64,000 nt of DNA. Origin: Spisula solida (Eukaryota > Mollusca > Bivalvia > Venerida > Mactridae). Of the stretch, positions 47,941-61,400 are shown piece after piece (the stretch's first letter is position 1; each line of letters opens with the position of its first letter). The notes beneath the pieces were generated by a model. The model saw only the letters and a list, made by a program, of their open reading frames with translations, was not told the DNA's origin and searched no databases. The position numbers and the translations under genes were made by a program. The DNA lies in the NCBI GenBank assembly GCA_947247005.1, contig OX365948.1, positions 35,530,601-35,594,600 of the forward strand. Direction: 5' to 3'.

Positions 47941-48131
47941 CTGTAAATGCCATTACTTTAGTGAGTGCTTTATTTGCATGTTTCTACATTTGTTATATTG
48001 CCCTTCGGAAATCATTGAGAACTTCCATGAATGTGGCATTAAAATTTTGTTAAAGCTTTTGAATTTGTGAGATTATTCCAATATAAAAATTCTCAAAAAT
48101 AAGAACCTTGCTAATTCAATGGCTTTTACAG
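47941..48131. mobile_element. 191-bp MITE with CTGTAAA termini and TA flanks
   Basis: The left end is CTGTAAATGCCATTACTTT and the inverted right end is CTGTAAAAGCCATTG. TA lies at 47939-47940 and 48132-48133. There is no coding content. Confidence 0.7.
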
Positions 48132-48734
48132 TATTTCAATGATGACATAGTTTCACCAACACCATAGTATTCACTGTGTAATGTTTGGAAGTTTTATATA
48201 AGTTAGACTTTGTTGATAATTACAATGAACCAAAATCATGATACTGTAAAATTAATTGAGAATTACTTCCACTATTGGGGCATTACAAAGTTATTTTTTG
48301 TTGACATTTAAATTTTCTGTTCTAGTCATATGCTGTTGTCAATGGGATATTTTATTTAGTAATTACAAATGTATGTCCTAGTTATTATTATAATACGAAG
48401 TTTTAATATCTTTTAGACCATGACACCACCAAGAGGATTGTATATTATTGTCTTGACCGTACTGATCAGCACATGTATATATTGGTATATTTTAGGACAT
48501 GACCAATCTTTGAATTCCAGATGTTCTTTACCTTGTCACTAGGATTTTGTCTGTAAATATTTTCTATCACCAGTTTGTTTGCAGGTATTAAATAGCATCT
48601 GAAGAGTGAGATTTCATGTACATTGTAAGAATAAATTACTCATGATTTGATACATAGTAGATCTGTTTAATAAAATGATATACATACTAGGTAAGAGTGA
48701 AAACTTGCAAATCATAGCGTATGACTTGGGAGTT
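48132..48734. other. No gene recognised
   Basis: AT-rich intergenic sequence. A single ACTGTAAAATTAATTG end-like motif at 48244 has no partner. Confidence 0.4.
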
Positions 48735-48985
48735 TATTATCCCCCGCCAAAGGTAAAGGGATAATAGTAATAGTATGCGTCCGTCCTTCCATCCGATATT
48801 TTGTCCAGAGCATAACTTGTAAACTATTTAAGATATTGATATGAATAGATGGCAACTAGAAGTGCAGTGAAGAAGAACCATAACTCTATATATGGCCCAG
48901 TTTTGAAATTATCTCCTTTTGATTAAACACCCATTAGTAACAAACATTTACGGCAGGGGATGGCCATGTGAACGTGGTTCTTGTT
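48735..48985 (+). mobile_element. Pearl-like element, ATTATCCCC type, copy 2
   Basis: Begins TTATTATCCCCCGCCAAAGG, carries GTCCGTCCTTCC and TTTTGTCCAGAGCATAACTT, and ends ACGGCAGGGGATGGCCATGT. Shorter than copy 1. Confidence 0.65.
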
Positions 48986-49179
48986 TTAAATATATTTCTG
49001 AAATGCAAATTAATTGCATTTGTGTAGCAAAGAACTTACTTTTTGCTGATTGCTTGGCGCTATACACGTAGGTATCGCGTCTAGTTTGTAATATATCTTT
49101 CGATCTTTTCTTCGAATTATTTCCAATTTATTTACTGTCCACGATTCATTGAAATGGACAGGCAGTCTGCATGTTTTTT

Positions 49180-49735
49180 GCTCACCTGTCACATAGTGAT
49201 AAGGTGAGCTTTTGTGATCATTCGACTTCCATCGTATGTGCGTGCGTCAACAATTTATTCAAACGACTTCTTCTCCTAAACCACTTGGCCAATTTCAACC
49301 AAACTTCACAAGAATGTTCCTTGGGTGGTACTTTCTAAAGAACAGCTTAAACAAATGAAATCTATAAATAACTGTGGTAGCCATGGCAACTGAAAGGAGA
49401 ATTCTTTAAAATCAACAAGTGACCAGATTTCCAAATAATTTTACGGAAATAGTTCTTGGTTGACTTTCTTACAAAATTAACATTTTTGACACGATTCGTT
49501 AAAAAACTTGGCCCCCAGTGGGTGGGGCCTGTTTTGCTTTTTACATGTATATCTAAAGTAAAATATTTTTTATCTTATAAGTATTGTCCATTTCTTAAAA
49601 TAGCTAAATAATCGAAATCCATGCGAAACTGTGGTTTCTATGGTATCCGAAATCAAGGTTCAGTTTAAATATTGTTCTGCTTGATCATTGTGCACAGGTG
49701 AGCTAACATAGGGTCCTTTGGGCCCTCTTGTCCTG
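49180..49735 (+). mobile_element. GCTCACCT-type dispersed element, copy 1
   Basis: Begins GCTCACCTGTCACATAGTGA with AAGGTGAGCTTTTGTGATCA (a hairpin) and ends ACAGGTGAGCTAACATAGGG. The ends are shared with 50334-50430 and, reversed, with 54166-54655. Confidence 0.65.
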
Positions 49736-50333
49736 TTATTTTGTTAATGTATAAGGTATTGTGTATTGTTTTGTGTAGTATACAGCACTTGTAGACATTG
49801 TTATCTTCAAATTATGTATATGTCATGGAATTTAATAAACTTTAAGCTATTTGTTGGATTTATTATATTTATAAATCCCCTGTTGGTCAAAATAGTGGTT
49901 TGGGAGACCGTAGTATTGCTCGTTTCCATCCATCAATACATGTTTATGTGACCACTCTTTTTCAGATGCCTTGGTGTACCTTTCTTCAGGATATTTCTAC
50001 CGACCCTCTTTTGTATACAATTTCCAAACATTTTGCTGTGAATTGGATGAGCTTACAGTAGTCTTGCTTCGGACCATTTCCAACGTGGTCAACTTTCACC
50101 ATCATTATACCCCCAAGATATGTCGTATATGGGGACTATATTGGAGTCATGCTCCATTTCGGTTGGTTGATTTGTCTGTGTAAACGTTGTCTGCGCTTTT
50201 TCTCTGTAACCATTAGTCAAGATTTCAACAAAACTTTGTGTGACTTATCAGCACAAAGTCTTGTTGTGCATGCATTTTGTAGGCGCACATTGGTTGGATC
50301 AATTTTATGGGAGTTATTGCCATTTGTTATTTT

Positions 50334-50430
50334 AGCTCACCTGACACATAGTGACAGGGTTAGCTTTTGTGATCACCCTTTGTTCGTCTTCCATGTGTGC
50401 ATTCGCCCGTCAACAATTGCATCATCATAG
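50334..50430 (+). repeat. GCTCACCT-type element, 5' fragment
   Basis: GCTCACCTGACACATAGTGA then AGCTTTTGTGATCACC and a CGTCTTCCATGTGTGC stretch, as in 49180-49260. Truncated afterwards. Confidence 0.65.
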
Positions 50431-51949
50431 TGGCGTAAAGTATCTGTTGCTAACGTAAATATGTTAAAGTATTGATTACTCAACATAACGTTCAAGCCAA
50501 GTACTTTTTAAAACATGTATAAAGAAATAAGCAGAATGCAACGTTACAATAAAGTTTCCTGACAATCTGATATGCACAACTAGTATTGGTACTAACTAGT
50601 AATGTGAAGCTTCATTGAAATCCTACCAGTGGTTAGGGAGAACAAGCAGTGACAAACTGTGACATCCAGATCCACGGATGAATGTCCAGCACAAAATCAA
50701 TATGTCTCCACCCCCCCACCCCCGCTATATGTGGAAGACTTTAGTATGATTGTTTATAATAATAACAAACAGGTAAGGCATATTTGTAGTTTAATTTGTC
50801 CGGTTTTACAAACGTTTACATATACCTATGCCATGCATTAAAACACAAAACATTGGGGTTAACAAGTGTCCTCACAACATAGGTCACATTATATTCTTCA
50901 AACCCATAAAAAGCCACAAAACCTACAATAATACCAAGGTTGATCCAGAAATATAGGTTTGTATGCCTCCTACAAGAAGTAAGGCTTACCTGTATGTGCT
51001 TCGCACCTGTCTGTTTATCTGTGTCCTAATAATAACTTAAGAAAGCAATGGTATAGGATACTTAATCTTTGTAGATGAGAAGTCTTGTTCAACATCTGCC
51101 ATGTAAACTGAGTCAGGGTGACCTTCATTTCTGACAGTAAAGATAAACAAACATTGAGTATAGAAAAACAACAACACTAGGATGATGACTTTTACATATA
51201 TGGAGAAGCAATAACCACATGGTAACACACTTTTCCTATATTTCTGGATCGAACTTAGTATGCTAAAAAACACACAAAAATAGTGAAGACAAACTAATTT
51301 TTGAAATGTATTGGGATGAAAAGTCTACAGAATGGATAAAAGATTTAAGACAAACCAGTAGGCAATAATGTATGAATTGATCTAATGAGAGACAATGATA
51401 ACATGCCCTTCTTTATATAGGAAAGATCACCTTATTCATAAGAAAAATGCCTAGCAGCAATCTATTGGATGAATGAACAATAAAAACATGCTATTCACCA
51501 ATAGCTAGCTGGTGGTATAAATGCCTCTGCATACAAACATGATCTCTTCTATAGCACAAAAAATCTTCAGGAAAAATTTCAAATTAAATTAATATTACAA
51601 AGAAGGTGAAATATAACTAAAATAGTGTTGAGAAGAGCTTTAAGATGCATTACATTCTTCTTCTGGATGACATTATGGTAGAGTATTGGTCACAAAAATA
51701 CAATTTGTTAGGGTGATATGAACAGAAATTAAATGATTAGATCGACCGACCGCATTGGCAACACAAAACTCGCCCCATCATAGGAGATTTTTATTAAATA
51801 CAATCATTGTTTGCTCAATACATTTATTGCATAAAATATGTAATTCTACTTTAAACAACAAGGACATGTGCCTATCAACATAAATAACTAAAATAACAAA
51901 ATTAAAGCTTTGTATTACAACTTATCACAGAGCAGACATTTAACAACGA
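50431..51949. other. No gene recognised
   Basis: AT-rich intergenic sequence with a C-run at 50711-50725. Nothing structured is seen. Confidence 0.4.
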
Positions 51950-52441
51950 CAGCAATATCTAATAGAAACAAGAGGTATTTGTAAAACATGTATGCCCCCA
52001 CTGCAGCCCAATAGTCAGAAATGGTAAAGGTCACAGTGACCTTTGACCTACTGACCTCAAAATCATTAGGGTTCATATACTGTTGCTGACCAACCTCCAT
52101 GTAAAGTTTGATGATCCTAAGGCAAAGCATTCTACTGTTAACCAATTAATTATTTCGCACGATTCCGTTTCTCGGAGTGCGCATGTGACAGAATTTCGCG
52201 AAATTAAGTCACCGCGAAGTGCTCAAAACATTAATATGGATATCGCAGGAAACTTAAAAACGTGAAAATTTGAAGTCAGGAATATGACAACAATCAGCAA
52301 AACGAGAAAGTTAGTATTTGCAAAGTAAATTGGTTTACAGTATTTAACGGAAAAATTGAACAGAAACAATTTGGTCTACCGACCAACCAACCAACCAACA
52401 TGTGCAAAGCAATATACACCCTAATAAAGATGGGGGCATAA
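51950..52441 (+). repeat. Dispersed repeat family A, split by a MITE
   Basis: Begins AACAAGAGGTATTTGTAAAA and ends AAAGATGGGGGCATAATAAA. Contains AAAGGTCACAGTGACCTTTG. Alignment with 58441-58700 breaks exactly at 52133-52342, where the element below sits. Confidence 0.75.
52135..52340. mobile_element. 206-bp MITE with CTGT(T/A)AACCAATT termini, nested in family A repeat
   Basis: The left end is CTGTTAACCAATTAATTATT and the inverted right end is CTGTAAACCAATTTACTTTG. TA flanks lie at 52133-52134 and 52341-52342. The host repeat continues cleanly on both sides. Confidence 0.82.
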
Positions 52442-53847
52442 TAAATATACTGTGCAAATGTTCCAACTAGACCCTAATTTTTTATTATATACCGCTAAGA
52501 GTAACAGAAACAGGTGAAATAAATTCAAAATATTGAATAAAAATCAATGTATCTTTCATGCCATGGTTTTATGCACTTGGCAAACCAGTTTTTGAAAATA
52601 GTGATTTCGGTTTGAGTTTAGATTAAACCCATTTTGGCAATTTGTAAACTTCCTTTTAACCATTAAAAGTGTTTTGCGAAGGAAAACTTAGGTCTTTGGG
52701 GGGTTCTATTAATTTCCCATGTATCAAAATTTCATAATGTGAATGAATAATTGATCGGCTAAAAAATATCATCAATACATCAATATCGCTTCTATCAATG
52801 AAAGCTCTAAACATATGCTCAATAAACTTTGATTTTTCACAACAAAAATGCTTTATACCCAATACATTCTTAACTTGATATATAAATAATTTTGTACTTT
52901 TACTAAAGAATTAAAAATATGGCTTTAACTAAGTGGAGTAAAACATAAGATATAATAATGTACATTCTACTTATTTTACTAAGAATAAATGGTGTCATAT
53001 GTCAATATAAGAATATCAGATCATCCAACATCACAGTTTCAATACTTCTTCATACTACAAACAAGTCTATTAACAATTTAACAAGCACTAGCATTATATT
53101 TAAGCTGGACAGATCAGGGTAAATTAATCCACACCCCTATAATGTTGGGGCCATAATATAACCAAGCAATAAAATTATACACAATCAACACATAAAAGAC
53201 AGAAACACACACCATGCACATGTAATTATACATTGAATATACCACATGTACCCCTAGCAGTGAATATTCCCAGCATAAACATCAGATAATGATATTGAAA
53301 CATTTCCTTCAAACAAAAGCACATTTATATTATGCAAGCAAAATTCAACAAAATATAATTCAACATTTCAATACCTACCTACCGATTTCATCGGCGGGGA
53401 TAACAACAACTGGGTAAACATTGAAATAAAAATGCAGCAAGAGGAACATTGTAAGAAATCTTGTAATTATCCCTGATGTCAATACTGCAGACAAACAGTC
53501 TGATCTCTCTGTATGCCTGGTACAATGTCGGGCATTAAAAGTTAACAAGTTTTTCTATCATGCGATACAGCGACTCTGATGCCATACTTACTGTTGACTA
53601 CTAACTGTGTACCACTTTTGATCCAACTTTATATATACACCAATATCATGCAGACTATGAGAAGACAATCTAATATTAGACTAGCAACAATTGATACAGA
53701 ATGATGGTATGTTTTAACACATATAACAGGTAAGCTGTAACAAGTATATACTACATGTGCAGGTAATACTGGCTTCTAACATAATACATGTAGTGGTAGT
53801 CCCTGTAACAACGTGGTTAGAAGACACACATCTACATAAAACTTCAC
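52442..53847. other. No gene recognised
   Basis: AT-rich intergenic sequence 3' of AGL. No clear poly(A) site can be assigned. Confidence 0.4.
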
Positions 53848-53959
53848 TGCGTTCAACAAAAGATTACTTGACGCACGTTTCATACACATTTCGTGATTGT
53901 TTCGTACCTGGTACAAAACAGGTATGAAATGTGCGTCATGTAATCCTTCGTTTAACGCA
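53848..53959. repeat. Foldback palindrome, about 38-bp arms
   Basis: TGCGTTCAACAAAAGATTAC with TTGACGCACGTTTCATAC pairs imperfectly with GTATGAAATGTGCGTCATGT and AATCCTTCGTTTAACGCA. The spacer contains GTACCTGGTAC. Confidence 0.85.
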
Positions 53960-54165
53960 CGGCTGAATCACATTTAAACAAATGCCACAATTATTGAGGT
54001 ACAAACAAAATCTGAGGTAAAGGCCATAAAGGGAAATCAATGCTCGAATGATAACAGGACAGCAAGAAACATGGATTAAGCAAATGAAGTTATTATAACT
54101 CCATGAAATAAACTTAAAGTAACATTGTGTTCAGTTTATCAAAATAATATATTAAACAAGAGGAT

Positions 54166-54655
54166 CATAGATCCTGGGGCGCTCACCTGCTAAACATGGC
54201 CAAACATGAACTTGACCTTAAGTCATCAAGATAACGTTTGACTAAACTTCATGAAGGTTAAAGCAAAACTGAGGCCTCCAGAGTGTTAACAAGGTTTCGC
54301 TATCATTTAACATATTGACCTTGTTTTTTACCCACATGACCCAGCTTCGAACTTGACCTTAAGGTCACCAAGATAAACATTTTGACCAAACTTCATGAAG
54401 TTTAAAGTAACAACGTGGCCTCCAGAGGGTTAACAAGGTTATCCTATTATTTGACCTTTTGACCTAGTTTTTGACCCCACATGACCCAACTTCGAACTTG
54501 ACCTAGATTTCATTGAGGTACAACTACTGACCAAATTTGATGAAAGTGCTAGAGTGTTAACGGTCAAAAGTCTAACGGACGGACAGACAGACTGACAGAC
54601 GGACAAAAAACAATCACAAAAGCTCACCTTGCCACTTTGTGGCAGGTGAGCTAAA
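54166..54655 (-). mobile_element. GCTCACCT-type element, reverse copy with tandem core
   Basis: The plus strand ends CTTTGTGGCAGGTGAGCT and carries an ACGGACGGACAGACAG microsatellite. The core repeats about every 150 bp with CTTCGAACTTGACCT and CCTCCAGAG(T/G)GTTAACAAGG. Confidence 0.7.
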
Positions 54656-55293
54656 AATGGATGAAAATCAAAATTGACATCATTCCTTAGCACCATAAGA
54701 ATAACAACAACAGAATAGTTGTCATCTAGCCACAAAATATGATTCAAGTATAGATGGAGTGGAATAGAATATCTTTATACGATTCCAAGTCCAACTCACA
54801 ACAGAATGCTGTATCCATGGACTTCTCCATGAATACACGTTAGAATAGAATATCTTATCTTCAAATCACATATCATCATCTTCAGGCAAATAATTATGCT
54901 TCATAATAATACACATGTATCTAATCTAGCAGTACACAGCGGTTCAGTTTTCTAGCAGCACGGTGGTTCAGTTTACATAATTTGTTGTTAGCATGAATAG
55001 AGGATATCTAATTATTGGAATACTACATAATCTGCTGTGTATCAAGGGAAGAATATCGTGAGCGGAAATGACATACTGTTTGACAAACCATAGGTGGCCA
55101 TTTCTATTTTTACCCTTTTAGCATATATAATATTTAATATGATACAACTACCTGTGGTTTGTCTAATGTCGATCACGATATTCGACCCTGAACACACAGT
55201 TGATGTACTAGTAGTTTTGATCAATCACTTAATACTGACATGGCTGTGTGTATGTGTTATACCATGACACATGTATAGATGTTTGATGAAGTA
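54656..55293. other. AGL 3' flank and likely 3'-UTR; no gene seen
   Basis: The minus-strand stop codon is at 55296-55294, so the AGL UTR runs leftwards here. TAGAATAGAATATCTT occurs twice (about 54761 and 54842). Confidence 0.45.
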
Positions 55294-55434
55294 TCACACT
55301 GGAGCAATAACAATGTTCTCTGTAGACTTTGATGGTTGTAGGGTGACCTGTGTGTCTAACATCTCCAAATCATACAGTACATCTAAAACACACGATACAC
55401 TCCAAGCTTGCGCTGGACAACCAAAATGATTGGG
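55294..55434 (-). CDS. AGL: AGL last exon (stop codon)
   Basis: The acceptor is TTTATTGCAG. Encodes [20 protein letters not shown] and YDLEM, then a tail of about 20 residues not found in the human enzyme, then TGA (55296-55294). Confidence 0.93.
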   Translation of the reverse strand, partial: PNHFGCPAQAWSVSCVLDVLYDLEMLDTQVTLQPSKSTENIVIAPV

Positions 55435-58400
55435 CTGCAATAAACAATCGTTAAAATAGGTTAACTTGAGAATAAAGTAAGAATACCAGACAAAATTAAG
55501 GGGAACTTATAAACTACCAAGTACAGTGAAGAAAATAAAACTTTGAGAAACTGCCAACAAATTTTGACACTACCCCAAACATAATCCCAAGCTACGTCTT
55601 AATATAAGTTTGCAATGTACAACATTTAGTCAGACCTAAATACATATAGATACAATAAAAACCTCTACATAAGATGCTAGGGGCAAGACTGTACTATTGC
55701 TTCAGTAGCTAAAAGTACCCAACTCGCCTTGCAAAAACATCATGTTTGAGTGGTCTAGACTGAGTCAATCTGTTTGAAAGATTTGAAGTTCAAATGGGGC
55801 AAAATCACAACCCTCCGTACCTACTCAAACTGTACTCCATTTAATAATCTAAATAAGTAAGTCAATATATAGAATACCTCAGCATTGTGATTAGTGACTT
55901 CAGGCAGTGATCTCCAGTTTGATTTCATTATCTCACTATAGTGACGAGTCAAGCATTTCCTAATGTATAATACTGTATCCTTCAAAATACCAGGTCTTGC
56001 TGATTCCAACTTCTTTGCAAAGATCAGTTTAGCACGCAGGAAATAACCTATCGGCCAAACCCATTCCTACAAGCAAACATAAGATTGTAACAAATACAAT
56101 TCAACCAATTCAACAAGATGCAAAAAGTTGACACTTAAAAAGACTTTTTTCAATTACATCATCTAATGTAACAAAATGTCCATGTGACTTGAGCCAGTGA
56201 TCTCATACTTGGATCTAACTCTTAGCTAATATTATTTTTTAGATATCTTGAATCAAAGACAAAACAAGAACAAACTAAACACCCCTCCCCCAAATTATTT
56301 GGCGGGGGGCAAAAAAAGAATAAAACTGAGGAAACTAGGTTTTCTAACAAAGCATGTAACAGAAAATGTTTTGGACTTTCATGCAACATAAACTTATGTT
56401 AAGCTCCCAACCTCCTACTGTATTCAAGAATTCATTACACAACTTGATCAATATAAAACTACACAATACTTACAGGTCCTTGATGATAACTCCATCCTTT
56501 AGCAATCTTCTTATCCTCAGAATCATTGACATTGTCGTAATATGCAACATAACTCCAATCACTAAAATAGTAACATTTAACTAAAATGAAAATATAGAAA
56601 CAGTAAACTTGCAAAAGCATCAAATTCTGAATCATTCATAAGCAAAACAACCAAAAACATAACACCACTATGGATCGTGGAAGCTTAGTCATCTAATGTG
56701 GCCAGTTGTTAAGCTACAAGATAAGGCAGCAAGTTCTCAAGAGTCCTTTTAAATATTAGACACCTTTTATGCATACAAATATCACCAAAAACATGTAGGG
56801 ATGATATAAACATTTTGATAGCCATACCTTGGATCTAAAGTTTTCATTCCTAGAGGACCCAACAATACTTCCTGTGCTGTGTTTAAAGCTGTCCAAGCAT
56901 GTTCTGGTGTGAATAATTCAGGAGCCTGAAGTATAGAACAACAAACATGGACAACAAGATCACCATATCACCTAACCCGAAATTCATGAATACAGTACAA
57001 GTCATAGAGATGATAGTATTCACACAGACTCTGATTTGAGCAAAGCTGACATTTTTATTAAAAATGCTTCAGGTTGTTCGTAGCTAGAAAACATTAAGGC
57101 GTGGGAAATTTTGAGTCAATGCACTAATGTAGCCAATTGTATCTTATGCCATTGGCATTCTTATGGCAAGGAATTGATTGTAAATATTAACATGATGAAG
57201 CAACATAAAACAACTACCAGTATATTTAATGGAATTCATTAACTTGCTTCTTAAAGTACATGCGTCTGTATCTGACAAGGTCTCTCCATAAATTCTAAGG
57301 TAGCCAGTGATTGTAACAAAGAAATGTAGCCTGTTGTAAATTACTCAGTAGTCGGCAAAATTGCTCACCGCTGGGGCTAGAGGAGAGCCCTGTATAACAA
57401 TAACTAACATATAACAAACTTACCACAACCATTGATACTGGGAAGTTAGGTCGGAGTTGAGTGTTTGTCCAAAACTGGGTAGCCATATGTGTATCTTTAT
57501 AAATGCCACGTCTGAAGATTAACTCTGGTTTCTCCTCACCATCGTAAGGTTCTGTGTTGATCCAAAACTTGTTCTCAAAGTTGGCACATATCAAGTCATG
57601 CCACTGTTGAAAGCTTACCAGTTCTTCCTTGTCTGTGATTAAAAAGAAGTTGTAAAATACAGTTGTGAATTTGTTGGTTTGCGATAGACTGCGACAGTCG
57701 TAAGAGCGTGGTCAGTCGGTTTTCCCTGTGCAAGATCAGCCAATGACCTCCTAAGATACAGTTAAACTTCACCGAATACAGACCATTTCAATTCTAAGTA
57801 TAACACAAAATTAAGAACACCACTTTCAAGCCCATTTGTAGCATTTTTTTCACCTTTAATCCAATGGGTGATACCCTATTGAATGGATATTGCTCTTGGC
57901 TAGAAATTAATAGGACCTTGGTTTGATTCTCCATTGGGGTACTTGGTCATTTCTGAAATGCTTATCAGTGTTTCCTACACAACTAGAGAGGAGCTGGTTG
58001 GTAACCCAGAGGGGGTCTCGGTTTATCGGTGCTATTCACCAGGCACATTAAAGAATCAAGGAGTCTATTTGGAAAGGGTCAGGGTATAGCACATGGATTC
58101 TTCCCTCAAAAACAAATTGTACCGATCTGCTCTTTACTTTATCTCAATATTAAGACCAACTGAACAAGTAATTAAGAATTGCAAGCAATACAGAAGTCCC
58201 CTACCGGTTTGAGGCCATTTTTAATGTTTCTGTTGCCATAGCAACCACAATTTTTGTCAGAATCAAAATATTTTTAAACGTGCATAATCCCCTTATTGCC
58301 CCCTATCCACATATCAAGTTTCATAAACCTAGCTTGGAAACTGTTTGAGTTATGTCAGGATCCAGATTGTTTGACGGACGGACTGACGGACAGAGGGCAA

Positions 58401-61400
58401 ACCTATAATCCCCTCCGGTCAAAAACCGGTAGGGGACTAACAAGAGATATTCAAAAACATGTATGCCCCATTGCAGTCAAAGTCATTTATGTTAAAGGTC
58501 ACAGCGACCATGGACTTTGACCTACTGACCGCAAAATCAATATGGTCATCCACTGTTGTTGGCCAACCATCATGTAAAGTTTGAAGATTGTAGGGCAAAA
58601 CGTTCTTGAGTTATTAGACAGAAACCATTTGGGCCTACAGACCGACCTCTGACCAACAGACATACAATATACTCCCCTCATCAAAGATGGGGGGCATAAC
58701 AATGAGAACGCCAAGAGTGTGGTCTTCTTATTTGGATTTTACTATATCCTCTTTTCCTATGGTTTCAGCCACTTAAGAATCAACATCCTATGTTTGCCAA
58801 AATATGTTTTTGCAAGCTTGAAAAATGTTTAGAGTGTTATAGTTAGTCTTTTATCTTAACAAATTGACCAACTTATTTGGTCTGGGTAGTCTATTTGTAA
58901 AAATATAGCTATTTAACTGACCAGGGGTAGGTTTGTCTTAATTTTATAGTGTTTCCTATGGTTTCGGCCACTCTAGTTGAACGTCCAAGAAATTGTATTT
59001 TTTTAAAGGATTCAAAGTGAAATATTTTTAGGTAATGTACATCAACATGTCAACTAAAGTTTTACATAAATTTATTTACACCCAATGCCTGCAGAGAGTG
59101 AAGCACCCTGTTTTTTCAAGAGGCCCACAAAAAAAGTCACAATTTTTTTACTTTTTGTTACAAAATCATGTTCGGCTTAATTTCATAAAAATTGATTCAT
59201 GAACAATATTGGGAAGTGTATCCTAGTTTTTTCATGCAATCCACATACTGGAGTAAAAATTTCCACTCTTTGGGCTATATTTTTCAAAATAAGGGGGTGG
59301 CTGAAACCATAGGAAAGGATGAAACCATAGGAAAGAAGGATACTTATCACATAACATGCGGTCCAGGAGTGCTGTAAAGCCGTGACGTAAATATCGTTCG
59401 GCACTCCCAGACCGTGCAATAAATATTTAAATTAGCTTTACGTGACGTTAACCAGTCCATGCATTGATCCGTCACTGACGTCAGGATAATATCAACGTCG
59501 CCATGACGTCGCGCTCATTGTACCGCTAATGGCTGAAACATATGCAGCGCACATCATCCTTCTGAACAATATTGAGCGTTTTCTAAGGTTATGTGATAAA
59601 TAGAATCTTACATTCGTGCTCATTACATACGAGTTTTATTAAACTCGTCGACAAAAACAATATGACACTCGGCAAAGCCTCGTGTCATATTATTTTGTCC
59701 ACTCGTTTAATAAAACTCGTATGTAATGAGCACTCATGCAAGATCCTCTATATATATAATGGTCAGTAACATTTAAAATATGTTAAGAACATGTCACATT
59801 GCACTATTCTAAAACAGAACATGTATGATAATACTGATGGTATCTCACCTTCTTTGGTAACATTAACTCCACTATACGGATACACACTCAACATGTTCAG
59901 CTTACTGAGCCATAACAGGCAGGATGAAGACAATCCGATCAGTTCTACAGCTGATCCATCTCTATAAAATCAAACATAGTTTTACTGGTACTTACATTTG
60001 TAAATAGTACTCATTACAACCAGATCTTCTCATTTCATTTTGATAACATCATTTATAAGAAATTCATACTGTAAAACTGGTTTTAATCATGATAATGTCA
60101 TTTTCGCATAGTTTTGCAAATCCACTAGTTCTCAAATTTATAATCTATGTGAGCATTTAAGTCTAACAGAACTAGAACTGTCGCCATTCGGCAGACTAAT
60201 ATACCCCCCTCGTGGCAAAAATCATTGCAGCTAATTCTTTTCTTTATGCACATCTACATGTTGAGGTTGTTCATCTGTTAAAGCTTGAAGCAAATGCTGC
60301 TGAAACTGTAGGAGTTGCTTCCACAAGAATGTGTCTACAGACAGACCCGACAGACAGACAAGCTGAATCCAGTATACCCCCCTTAAAACTCGTTGTGGGG
60401 GGGGGTATAATTATGTTCATGTATCAACAATTACAAAAGGTCATGTCATCAAGCATGGGAACATTTCAGCATGAGACAATATGGGGATCTACATGATGTA
60501 ACATACATCTGTATATCATTACTATAGTTATCACTTTTCAAAATACTAAATCATAGGCCGCACTAGTAGTGTTTTATTTTCAATCAATTAGTTAAACATA
60601 CTTCAGACATAGTAAGATTTTATACCTAGGTGTGGCAGGTTTCCCTTGGTTACCGGCACGATCTGAACTTCCCATCTTGTCCATCCAGGTTCCACAATTA
60701 TGTTCATTTCCTCCATACACAAATCCTGTCTTCCAGTCTACACCTATCTCATTCGTGAAACCTTAGAAAATGTAATATAAACAATTAGTATGCAACCAAG
60801 TTGTAACAAGAAACAAGGTAATTTCGGAATTTTGTGGGGCTGTAAAGTTGTGTACCGAAAACAATGAAAGGGAGTAACATTTTAGTGGTTTAAGAATTAC
60901 GAAAACTTGATTTCATTTTCCAATTTATTCATGAAATTGAATCCATTATTAATATTAATAATCATTCGATACTGGTTGTTATAGTTACCTGGATCAGTCA
61001 TATGTTCATCTATCTGTGAACCTGCATTTCTTTCTCTGAATTTCAAGCCTGATGCATGTGTCTGTATAGCTTCTTGCATCACATCACACAATACTTGATC
61101 CTGTGTAAAACATACACAATCAGTCAGTCGTCATCTAACTCAAAGTATAACGCTTATTGTTCAAACACAATTTAAGCTTATACTACACAAACAAGCCATG
61201 GGATCATTAAAAATTCAATCTCGAATACAATATATTTCTTTTTTTTCATAAGTTGAATTTGAAAATTGAGTTTGAAATTGTCTTATTAGAGCTGAATTTC
61301 TTAACAGTCTGTTAGAATTGCATTGCATATGCATAGAATAAAACATTGAAGGATTGTATAGTACATATACGAGATGGGTTTACATTAGTAATAGTTGGTC

